The position numbers were made by a program, and so were the translations under genes. DNA of 18,270 bases, taken from DASRHK01 sp035650495. GTDB lineage: Bacteria; Pseudomonadota; Gammaproteobacteria; Nevskiales; Nevskiaceae. Of the stretch, positions 7,200 to 13,300 are shown piece by piece (positions within the stretch are counted from its first letter, which is position 1; each line of letters starts with the position of its first letter). The stretch is taken from NCBI GenBank assembly GCA_035650495.1, contig DASRHK010000023.1, positions 1 through 18,270 of the forward strand, read 5' to 3'. Below the pieces are notes generated by a model. That model had not been told where the DNA came from. It was given only the letters and a program-made list of their open reading frames with translations, and did not search any database.

Positions 7200-8222
7200 A
7201 TGGCGCTGCCAAGTCCATTTCTCCCTAGGCGCCCTTATCACGCGGCGTTCCCGGCTCCTGCCGATGCGCGCCTCGACGCGCGCACGCTCGTGCGGATTCA
7301 TTTCGGCGAAAGCGCGGCCCTGAAGGCCGACCCACCAGATCCGCGCGACGTCGTCGTCGCCCTGCCACAGCTGCAGGCGACGCCGCTCGCCGAAGTGTGG
7401 ACGTCGGATCGCGCCGTCGAGCACGGCTGGCACGAGGGCATCGGCTACGCGCACAACGGCGAGGTGCTGTTCGGCCAGCTGCGCGTGGAGGAATCGGCGC
7501 TCGCGCATCCTGACCACGCGGCGTTCCGCGCGTACGTGCGCATCGATCAGCTGATGCAGCGCTTCGGTTATCCGTGCTGGCTGCGCGTGTGGAATTACTT
7601 CGCCGACATCCATCGCGGCGACGGCGATCAGGAGCGCTATCGGCAGTTCTGCGTCGGCCGGCACAAGGCGATGTCGCTCAAGCCCGGCTTCGAGCAGAAC
7701 CTGCCGGCGGCAACCGTGATCGGCACCGGCGGCTCGGGCTTGCTGATCTATTTCCTCGCCGGGCGCACGCCCGGCATCCAGGTCGAGAATCCGCGCCAGG
7801 TGAGCGCGTTCCGCTATCCGCGCGAGCACGGACCGGTGTCGCCGAGCTTCTCGCGCGCGACGCTCAAGCGCTGGGCCGATCGCGCACAGCTGCTCGTCTC
7901 GGGCACCGCGAGCATCGTCGGTCATGAGAGCAAGCACCTCGACGACGCCCCCGCGCAGCTCGGCGAGCTCAAGACCAACATCCGCGCGCTGATCGACAAT
8001 GCGATCGCGCAGCATTTCCCCGGCGCGAGCAGCAATGCCGTCGTCGCCGAAGGCCTGAAGCTCTACGTTCGCGATCGCAAGGTGCTCGAGGCGATCCGAT
8101 CGCAGCTGCCGAAGCACTTCCCCGCCGACGCGCCGCTCTTCATCCTGCAGGGCGACATCTGCCGGCGCGAGCTCCTGGTGGAAGTCGAAGGCAGCTACAC
8201 CATGCCCGAAGCGCGGGGATGA
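7200..8222 (+). CDS. Chorismatase, FkbO/Hyg5/XanB2 family (hydroxybenzoate synthase)
   Basis: A 340-residue chorismate-converting enzyme predicted to release a hydroxybenzoate and pyruvate from chorismate, giving the aryl starter for the pigment. Family signatures: LRVWNYFADI (128-137), RYRQFCVGRHKA (146-157), TVIGTGGSG (172-180), NPRQVSAFRYPREHGP (197-212), LLVSGTASIVGHES (231-244) and ICRRELLVEVEG (320-331). From memory of Hyg5/FkbO work, the 3-hydroxybenzoate-forming type has Gly and Cys at two active-site positions where FkbO has Ala residues. Gly235 and Cys321 here have nearly the same spacing, which favours a Hyg5/XanB2-like product; this needs an alignment. In Xanthomonas XanB2 supplies the xanthomonadin precursor. 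The only in-frame ATG is at 7200, without a strong Shine-Dalgarno sequence. The stop overlaps the next ATG (ATGA). Confidence 0.88.
   Translation: MALPSPFLPRRPYHAAFPAPADARLDARTLVRIHFGESAALKADPPDPRDVVVALPQLQATPLAEVWTSDRAVEHGWHEGIGYAHNGEVLFGQLRVEESALAHPDHAAFRAYVRIDQLMQRFGYPCWLRVWNYFADIHRGDGDQERYRQFCVGRHKAMSLKPGFEQNLPAATVIGTGGSGLLIYFLAGRTPGIQVENPRQVSAFRYPREHGPVSPSFSRATLKRWADRAQLLVSGTASIVGHESKHLDDAPAQLGELKTNIRALIDNAIAQHFPGASSNAVVAEGLKLYVRDRKVLEAIRSQLPKHFPADAPLFILQGDICRRELLVEVEGSYTMPEARG
7319..7335 (-). repeat. Copy 1 of a 17-base repeat, inside the chorismatase gene
   Basis: Read on the minus strand, these 17 bases (GTGGGTCGGCCTTCAGG) are identical to 9046-9062 on the plus strand. They encode the LKADPP part of a loop near residues 41-46 of the chorismatase, outside its conserved motifs. 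The second copy forms half of a perfect palindrome in an intergenic region, so the unit looks like a dispersed palindromic element, one copy of which has decayed within a coding sequence. Only two copies were found in this window. Confidence 0.4.
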
Positions 8223-9028
8223 AAGCGCTGCAGCGGCTGAATCACGGCTGGCGCGTGATCGCGACCGGCATCGCCTTCGTGACCTTCGGCCTCGGGGGCC
8301 TCGTCTTGTCGGTCACGCTGTTCCCGCTCGCGGCGCTGACGTCGCCGGATGCGGCGACGACCAAGCGTCGCGTGCAGCGCCTGATGAGCGCGTCGTGGCG
8401 CCTCTTCGTCTGGTTCATGAAGCTGATGGGCATCCTGACCTGGGAAGTGCACGGCCGCGAAAAGCTGCGCGAGCGCGGCCAGCTCATCGTCGCCAATCAC
8501 CCGAGCCTGCTCGACGTGGTCTTCCTGATCTCGCAGATCCCGGAGGTCGACTGCATCGTCAAGCGCGCGATCTTCACCAACCGCTTCATGCGCCTTCCGG
8601 CGACCTGGGCCGGCTACATCGCCGAGCGCTCGGCCGAGGAGCTGATCGGCGACTGCGCCGCGACGATCACGGCGGGACATTCGCTGCTCATCTTTCCCGA
8701 AGGGACGCGCACCGTGCCCGGCCAGCCGATCAGCATGCGCCGCGGGGCCGCGCAGATGGCGCTCGCGGCGAAGTGCCCGCTGCGGCCGGTGACCCTGTCG
8801 GTGTCGCCGCCCACCCTCATCAAGGGTCAGCCCTGGTACCACGTTCCGCCGCGGCCCTTCCACGTGCGCATCGAGGTCGGCGAGCCGATCGCCATCGAGC
8901 CCTATCTCGCGATGGAGCCGTCGCTGGCCGCCCGACACCTGACCCGGGACCTCGAGGCGTACTTCACGGCATCCCTCCAAAAAATCGGTGATCCCGCTCA
9001 CACCACGGGGATGGCCGCCGCCGTATAA
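8219..9028 (+). CDS. PlsC-type 1-acylglycerol-3-phosphate acyltransferase (ApeD-like)
   Basis: A 269-residue lysophospholipid acyltransferase. An N-terminal hydrophobic stretch (about 14-40) should anchor it to the inner membrane. Motif I is NHPSLLD (93-99, H-x4-D with His94 and Asp99) and motif III is FPEGTR (159-164). The segment NRFMRLPATWAGYIA (121-135) matches the region between them in PlsC-like proteins of aryl polyene clusters (ApeD). The predicted reaction is acyl transfer to a glycerophospholipid-like acceptor, which fits a lipid-anchored pigment. Its ATG overlaps the chorismatase stop by four bases. Its TAA stop is embedded in a perfect TATAAT (9024-9029). The end is followed by 64 non-coding bases before the carrier-protein gene. 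The in vivo acceptor is unknown. Confidence 0.88.
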   Translation: MKALQRLNHGWRVIATGIAFVTFGLGGLVLSVTLFPLAALTSPDAATTKRRVQRLMSASWRLFVWFMKLMGILTWEVHGREKLRERGQLIVANHPSLLDVVFLISQIPEVDCIVKRAIFTNRFMRLPATWAGYIAERSAEELIGDCAATITAGHSLLIFPEGTRTVPGQPISMRRGAAQMALAAKCPLRPVTLSVSPPTLIKGQPWYHVPPRPFHVRIEVGEPIAIEPYLAMEPSLAARHLTRDLEAYFTASLQKIGDPAHTTGMAAAV

Positions 9029-9029
9029 T
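9024..9029 (+). promoter_or_regulatory. Possible internal -10 element TATAAT
   Basis: A perfect TATAAT consensus overlaps the stop codon of the PlsC-type acyltransferase, 63 bases upstream of the second carrier-protein start. No TTGACA-like -35 exists 16-18 bases upstream (the sequence there is around CACCAC), so as a sigma-70 promoter it would need an activator or would be weak. Such AT-rich words are rare in this GC-rich window. It could let the distal half of the rightward operon be transcribed on its own. Confidence 0.3.
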
Positions 9030-9035
9030 TTTGCG

Positions 9036-9067
9036 GTCGGCCGTTGTGGGTCGGCCTTCAGGCCGAC
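9036..9067 (+). repeat. Palindromic GTCGGCC element in the leader of the second ACP gene
   Basis: GTCGGCC occurs directly repeated at 9036-9042 and 9050-9056. The second copy faces GGCCGAC at 9061-9067 across a TTCA loop, giving a perfect 7-bp GC-rich hairpin about 25 bases before the carrier-protein ATG. No T-run follows, so it is not a normal terminator. Bases 9046-9062 are identical, inverted, to 7319-7335 inside the chorismatase gene. It resembles a REP-like dispersed palindrome or an mRNA-stability hairpin. Confidence 0.5.
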
Positions 9068-9092
9068 GCGGTTCGGGGGATGGTTCAAGGAA

Positions 9093-9344
9093 ATGGGCAC
9101 TCAAGAAATCTTTGCCAGGCTGCGCGACCTTCTCGTGGAGCTCTTCGAGGTCGAGCCGGCCAAGATCACGCTCGAGGCCAACCTGTACAAGGACCTCGAC
9201 ATCGACTCGATCGACGCCGTCGACCTCATCATCAAGCTCCGGGAGATCACCGGGCGCCGCGTGCAGCCCGAGGCCTTCAAGCAGGTGCGCACGGTCGGCG
9301 ACGTGGTCAACGTCGTCTACGGCCTGACCCAGGCCGCCGCCTGA
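9093..9344 (+). CDS. Acyl carrier protein (second, ApeE/ApeF-like)
   Basis: An 83-residue phosphopantetheine carrier protein. The attachment site is Ser39 in DLDIDSIDAVDLIIKL (34-49), close to the canonical DSLD/DSID context. The rest follows the usual four-helix pattern, ending VRTVGDVVNVVYGL. The ATG at 9093 has a good Shine-Dalgarno sequence (AAGGA) directly upstream. The gene follows 64 non-coding bases containing a perfect hairpin and a TATAAT word, so it is the only gene in the rightward operon not tightly joined to its predecessor. It is followed after eight bases by the ApeI-like gene. The two carrier proteins of the cluster differ clearly in sequence, which suggests separate roles, for instance starter loading and extension. 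Confidence 0.93.
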   Translation: MGTQEIFARLRDLLVELFEVEPAKITLEANLYKDLDIDSIDAVDLIIKLREITGRRVQPEAFKQVRTVGDVVNVVYGLTQAAA

Positions 9345-9352
9345 CGGCAGCC

Positions 9353-9694
9353 GTGGTCACCGAGCCGCGGATCGTCAGCAGGCGGCGCGACGCAGAAACG
9401 ATTCGCATGCAGCTACGGATTCCCCGCGAGCTCGCCTTCCTCGCCGGTCACTTTCCCGGTCTGCCGATCGTGCCCGGCGTCGTGCTGCTCAAATGGGCGA
9501 TCGACTTCGGTCGCAAGGAGTTCTCGCTGCCCGGCGTGTTCAAGCGCCTCGCTGGCGTGAAGTTCATGCGCATCATGCCGCTCGACACCGACGTGACCTT
9601 GACGCTGCGTCGCGCGGGCGAGGAGCTCTCCTTCGAATACGACGACGCCGGCTTGAGCTGCGTGCAGGGCCGCGTGCTGTTCGCATCCGCATGA
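9353..9694 (+). CDS. ApeI-like hot-dog protein with Lys at the catalytic Glu position
   Basis: A 113-residue hot-dog-fold protein. LAGHFPGLPIVPGVVLLKWA (30-49) is the FabZ/FabA-like active-site helix with His33. At the position 14 residues later, where FabZ and the paralogue at 4619-4921 carry Glu, there is Lys47. It may therefore be a partner subunit or an altered dehydratase; ApeI and ApeP are reported to work as a complex in aryl polyene synthesis. The start is GTG at 9353, eight bases behind the carrier-protein stop; no ATG is available before the conserved region. The stop overlaps the glycosyltransferase ATG (ATGA, 9691-9694). Family assignment is good; activity is uncertain. Confidence 0.83.
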   Translation: MVTEPRIVSRRRDAETIRMQLRIPRELAFLAGHFPGLPIVPGVVLLKWAIDFGRKEFSLPGVFKRLAGVKFMRIMPLDTDVTLTLRRAGEELSFEYDDAGLSCVQGRVLFASA

Positions 9695-10437
9695 AGATCT
9701 GTCTCGTCATCCCGTTCTATCGGCACGAGAACGCGATCGCGGCGACGATCGCGGCCGTGAAGCCGATGCGGCTGCCGTGCATCCTCGTCGACGACGGTTC
9801 CGGGCCCGATGCACTGCACTCGCTGCAAGCGCTCGCCGCGCAGGAAGCCGACTGGCTCACGGTGCTGCATCTGCCGACCAACCAGGGCAAGGGCGCTGCG
9901 GTGATGGCCGGGATGGAAGCCGCGGCGCGCGACGGATTCACGCACGCGCTGCAGATCGACGCTGACGGTCAGCACGACTCGACCGACATCCCGAACCTGA
10001 TCGCGGCCGCCAAAGCGAACCCGCGCGCGGTGGTCACCGGCGTGCCGCGCTACGACGAGTCCGTGCCGCGCTCGCGCCTCTACGGCCGCTACTTCACGCA
10101 TCTGTGGGTGTGGATCAACACGCTGTCGCTGCAGATCAAGGACTCGATGTGCGGCTTCCGCGTCTATCCGGTGTTGCCGTCGCTCGCGGTGTGGCGCCGC
10201 ATGCGCTGGGGCCGGCGCATGGACTTCGACACCGAGATCCTCGTGCGCCTGTTTTGGATCGGCGTGCCGGTGATCGGCTTGCCGACGCGCGTCACCTATC
10301 CGAGCGACGGCGTCTCGAACTTCGATCTCGTGCGCGACAACCTGCGCATCGCGTGGATGCACACGCGCTTGTTCCTCGGGATGCTGCCCCGCTTGCCGTG
10401 GCTCCTCGGTCGACGCCTGGTGCGGAGACCGGCGTGA
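9691..10437 (+). CDS. Family 2 glycosyltransferase (ApeJ glycosyltransferase half)
   Basis: A 248-residue GT2-fold glycosyltransferase without transmembrane segments. ICLVIPFYRHE (3-13) starts the nucleotide-binding domain, ILVDDGSG (31-38) is the first conserved Asp motif, NQGKGAA (64-70) follows, and LQIDADGQHD (87-96) holds the DxD motif for metal and sugar nucleotide. It resembles dolichol-phosphate-mannose-synthase-like enzymes. In known APE clusters a similar domain is fused to an HtrB-like acyltransferase; here that partner is encoded separately at 3720-4622. It probably adds a sugar to the pigment or its lipid head group; the donor is unknown. The ATG lies in an ATGA overlap with the preceding stop, and the stop lies in a GTGA overlap with the next gene. 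Confidence 0.9.
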   Translation: MKICLVIPFYRHENAIAATIAAVKPMRLPCILVDDGSGPDALHSLQALAAQEADWLTVLHLPTNQGKGAAVMAGMEAAARDGFTHALQIDADGQHDSTDIPNLIAAAKANPRAVVTGVPRYDESVPRSRLYGRYFTHLWVWINTLSLQIKDSMCGFRVYPVLPSLAVWRRMRWGRRMDFDTEILVRLFWIGVPVIGLPTRVTYPSDGVSNFDLVRDNLRIAWMHTRLFLGMLPRLPWLLGRRLVRRPA

Positions 10438-10868
10438 GCCTGCCCGCCGCCGGCGTCACGCTCGAGGCGGAAGTGATCGTGCAGGTGCCGTTCTACGATC
10501 TCGATCCGATGAACATCGTCTGGCACGGCAACTACGCGCGCTATTTCGAAGTGGCCCGTTGCGCGCTGCTCGAGAAGCTCGACTACAGCTACCCGCAGAT
10601 GGAGAAGTCGGGCTACGCGTGGCCGGTGATCGACCTGCACGTGCGCTACGTGAAGCCGCTGCGCTTCGATCAGCGCGTGAAAGTGAAGTGCACGATCGTC
10701 GAGTGGGAATATCGATTGAAGCTGCGCTACCTCATCACCGACGCGACCACCGGCGAACGCCTCACCAAGGGCGAGAGCGTGCAGGTCGCGGTCGACGTGA
10801 AGACCGGCGAGATGTGCCTGATGTCGCCGCCGGTGCTGTTCGAGCGGCTGGGCCTGCCGCGGCCTTGA
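10434..10868 (+). CDS. 4-hydroxybenzoyl-CoA-type thioesterase (ApeK-like)
   Basis: A 144-residue hot-dog-fold acyl thioesterase of the YbgC/4HBT group. The motif VPFYDLDPMNIVWHGNYARYFEVAR (18-42) is shown by its key parts: the presumed catalytic Asp24 in YDLDPMN and the HGNYARYFE segment from His31. LHVRYVKPLRFDQ (68-80) is the second conserved strand. It would release or proofread aryl/acyl chains bound to the carrier protein. The start is GTG at 10434, fused in GTGA with the glycosyltransferase stop. The TGA stop is fused in TTGA with the start of the LolA-like gene. Its position between glycosyltransferase and LolA-like genes is the same as in described APE clusters (ApeJ-K-L). Confidence 0.9.
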   Translation: MSLPAAGVTLEAEVIVQVPFYDLDPMNIVWHGNYARYFEVARCALLEKLDYSYPQMEKSGYAWPVIDLHVRYVKPLRFDQRVKVKCTIVEWEYRLKLRYLITDATTGERLTKGESVQVAVDVKTGEMCLMSPPVLFERLGLPRP

Positions 10869-11512
10869 GTCGATTCCTCTTCGCAGCGATCTTTGCGATC
10901 GCGTTCGGCTCTGCGCACGCGGCCGATGATCTCTTCGCGCACGCCGCGACGCTCGATCAGCTCGCCAAGCTCCTCGCGCCTGCGCGCACGCCGCTCGCCG
11001 AATCCCAGGCGCTGCGCGGCGCGTTCGAGCAGCGGAAATATCTGTCCGGGATTCCGAAGCCGCTCGTCTCGCGCGGCGAGTTCACCTTCGCGCGCGATCG
11101 CGGCGTGTGGTGGCACACGAAAGTCCCGTTCGATTCCGAGTTCATCCTCACGCGCGACGGCATGACGCAGCGCGACGCCGGCGGCACGCCGATCACGCTG
11201 ACGTCGCAGCAACAGCCCGCGCTGCGCGTCGTTGCCGACGTGTTCCTTTCGCTGTTCGCGCTCGATCTCAAGCTGCTCGCCGAGAACTTCGACACCTTCG
11301 GCATGCCGGACGCGCAAGGCTGGCAGCTCGGGCTCGTCCCGCACGCGGGCGCGCTCGGCGGCGTGGTCGCCCGCGTGACCATCCACGGCAAGACCCGCGT
11401 CGATCACGTCGATCTGACCGATTCGCGCGGCGATCGCACCGAGCTCGTGCTGACCGACGACGGCCGTGGCGCCGGGCCGCTCACCCCCGAGGAAACGCAG
11501 CACTTCCGCTAG
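10865..11512 (+). CDS. LolA-like periplasmic carrier protein (ApeL-like)
   Basis: A 215-residue secreted protein of the LolA-like outer-membrane lipoprotein carrier family. I chose the TTG at 10865 (TTGA overlap with the thioesterase stop) because it gives an ideal signal peptide: SRF, a hydrophobic core (LFAAIFAIAFGS) and cleavage after AHA, before ADDLFA. No ATG is available before the signal sequence. The mature part shows the family pattern: LRGAFEQRKYLSGIPKPL early, then GEFTFARDRGVWWHTKVPF, and later ADVFLSLFALDLKLLAENFD. It should shuttle the lipid-linked pigment or an intermediate across the periplasm. In known APE clusters the next gene is an MMPL-type exporter; here it is a patatin gene instead, 12 bases away. 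Confidence 0.85.
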   Translation: MSRFLFAAIFAIAFGSAHAADDLFAHAATLDQLAKLLAPARTPLAESQALRGAFEQRKYLSGIPKPLVSRGEFTFARDRGVWWHTKVPFDSEFILTRDGMTQRDAGGTPITLTSQQQPALRVVADVFLSLFALDLKLLAENFDTFGMPDAQGWQLGLVPHAGALGGVVARVTIHGKTRVDHVDLTDSRGDRTELVLTDDGRGAGPLTPEETQHFR

Positions 11513-11524
11513 ACTTGGCCTCAC

Positions 11525-13300
11525 GTGGACGCCAGATCCATTCTCGCGGGGGCACCGTTGTTCGCCTCACTCTCGGCAGAGGCGCTGGATGATCTTGCGC
11601 AGCTCTCCGAACGCTACGAATTGCGTAGCGGGCAGACCCTGTTCGAGCAGGGCGACGAGCCGACCCATTTCTTCATCGTCGCCACCGGACGCCTGCGCGT
11701 CACCTCCGCCGGCGTGGTCGTCGGCTATGTCGGGCACCTGGAGCCGATCGGCGAAGTCGGCGTGATCGCCGGCGAGAAGCGTGGCGGCAGCGTGCATGCG
11801 ATCCGCGACAGCGTGCTGCTGCGCTTCGAGCGCACCGCGTTCCTCGTGTTCCTCACCCAGCATCCGCCGGCGATGATCGTGATGTCGCGCGTGCTGGTGC
11901 AGCGGCTCGCGGCGAACCAGCGCCAGCAGAAGCTCGCCTCCGCGCGCGGCAATCGCACGCTCGCGGTTCTGTCCGCGTCGCCCGACATCGACGCCGAAGC
12001 CTTCGCGGAGAAGCTGGTCGGACAGATCCGCAACTATCACTCGACCTCGCGGGAGATCCGCGCCGCCGATGCCGACGCCGAAGTCGGCGCCGGCGCCGCG
12101 AACGCGCCGTTTACCGGCGAGCTCGACGATCGGCTCACCGCCTGGCTCAACCAGCTCGAAGGCGAGCATCGCTATCTCGTCTACGCGTCGGGTCGGGACA
12201 GCGACGCGTGGGCGATGCGCTGCATGCACCAGGCCGATCGCGTCATCGTGCTCGCCAATGCAGGCGCCGCCGACGCACGCAGCGCGATGCTCGATGATCT
12301 CGCCAAGAGCGGAATCCTTGCGCCGATCGAGCTCGTGCTGATGCGCCACGAAGGCGCCGCGAGCGGCGACACGCTCGGCTGGCTCGCGCTGACCGGCGCG
12401 CGCGCGCACTACTTCCTGCGCCCCGGCGATCAGAGCGATCTCGCCTCGCTGGCGCGCCAGCTCACTGGTCGCGGCGTCGGGCTCGTGCTCGGCGGCGGCG
12501 GCTCGCGCGGCTTCGCGCACATCGGGCTGATCCGCGCGCTCGAGCAGCTCAAGATCCCGATCGACATCGCCGGCGGCACCAGCATGGGCGCGTTCATCGC
12601 CGCCCTGCTCGCGTGCGGCTGGAACAGCGCCGAGATCACCTACCTGTGCAACGACACCTTCGTCCAGCACAACTACCTCAACGACTACACGCTGCCGCGC
12701 GTCGCGCTGATCCGCGGACGCAAGTTCCTCGGGCACCTCACCGCGCTGCTCGGCGATCGCAAGATCGAAGACCTGCACATGCCCTACTTCTGCGTCAGCA
12801 CCAACCTCACGCGCGGCGCTGCGCAGGTCCACGATCGCGGGCCGCTCGACGTCTGGCTCGCGACCAGCATGGCGGTGCCGGGCATCGCGCCGCCGATCGC
12901 GTATCAGGGCGATCTCTTGTGCGACGGCGGCGTGATCAACTCGCTGCCGACCGACGTGATGCAGGCGATGGAGCGCGGGCCGATCATCGCCTCCGACGTC
13001 TCCACCGAAGGCGACATCAGCGCACCCGGCGCGGGCATGAACGGGCCCGATCCGAATGCACTGCTGCGGTGGGAAGGCCCCGGCGATCCGCCGGGCCTGC
13101 GCGACATCCTGTTCCGCACCGCGACGCTCACCTCAGAGTCGGGTGTGCAGCGTCGCGCCGAACGCGCCGATGTCTACCTGCGCATGCCGGTGGAAGGTGT
13201 CGGCATGTTCGACTGGAAGAAGCTGCACGATCTGGTCGAGCGCGGCTATCAGCACGCGATCGCGCAGCTGACGCCGGCTCGGGAGAAGTTGCTGAGCTAG
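11525..13300 (+). CDS. NTE-type patatin phospholipase with cyclic nucleotide-binding domain
   Basis: A 591-residue protein with three parts. Residues 1-130 form a cyclic nucleotide-binding-like domain (LFEQGDEPTHFFIVATGRLRV, GEVGVIAGEKRGG). Residues about 140-310 form a nucleotide-binding-like linker (NRTLAVLSASPDID, LVYASGRDSDAW, RVIVLANAGAAD). Residues about 315-585 are a patatin domain with oxyanion loop GGGGSRG (323-329), nucleophile elbow GGTSMG (Ser353) and catalytic Asp467 in CDGG. This is the layout of bacterial NTE-like lysophospholipases that act at the inner face of the membrane. The start is GTG at 11525, 12 bases after the LolA-like stop, so it could be cotranscribed with the pigment operon. 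The Shine-Dalgarno sequence is weak. Its TAG stop shares CTAG (13297-13300) with the convergent peptidase gene. Function in pigment metabolism is inference only. Confidence 0.92.
   Translation: MDARSILAGAPLFASLSAEALDDLAQLSERYELRSGQTLFEQGDEPTHFFIVATGRLRVTSAGVVVGYVGHLEPIGEVGVIAGEKRGGSVHAIRDSVLLRFERTAFLVFLTQHPPAMIVMSRVLVQRLAANQRQQKLASARGNRTLAVLSASPDIDAEAFAEKLVGQIRNYHSTSREIRAADADAEVGAGAANAPFTGELDDRLTAWLNQLEGEHRYLVYASGRDSDAWAMRCMHQADRVIVLANAGAADARSAMLDDLAKSGILAPIELVLMRHEGAASGDTLGWLALTGARAHYFLRPGDQSDLASLARQLTGRGVGLVLGGGGSRGFAHIGLIRALEQLKIPIDIAGGTSMGAFIAALLACGWNSAEITYLCNDTFVQHNYLNDYTLPRVALIRGRKFLGHLTALLGDRKIEDLHMPYFCVSTNLTRGAAQVHDRGPLDVWLATSMAVPGIAPPIAYQGDLLCDGGVINSLPTDVMQAMERGPIIASDVSTEGDISAPGAGMNGPDPNALLRWEGPGDPPGLRDILFRTATLTSESGVQRRAERADVYLRMPVEGVGMFDWKKLHDLVERGYQHAIAQLTPAREKLLS

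Noticed and set aside
9036..9067. Terminator inside the rightward pigment operon
   Set aside because: The hairpin is GC-rich but is followed by GCGGTTCGGG rather than a T-run, and the next gene clearly belongs to the same pathway.
11567..12832. Open frame of 421 codons on the minus strand opposite the patatin gene
   Set aside because: The plus strand carries the patatin and cyclic-nucleotide-binding motifs; the antisense product has no recognisable features.
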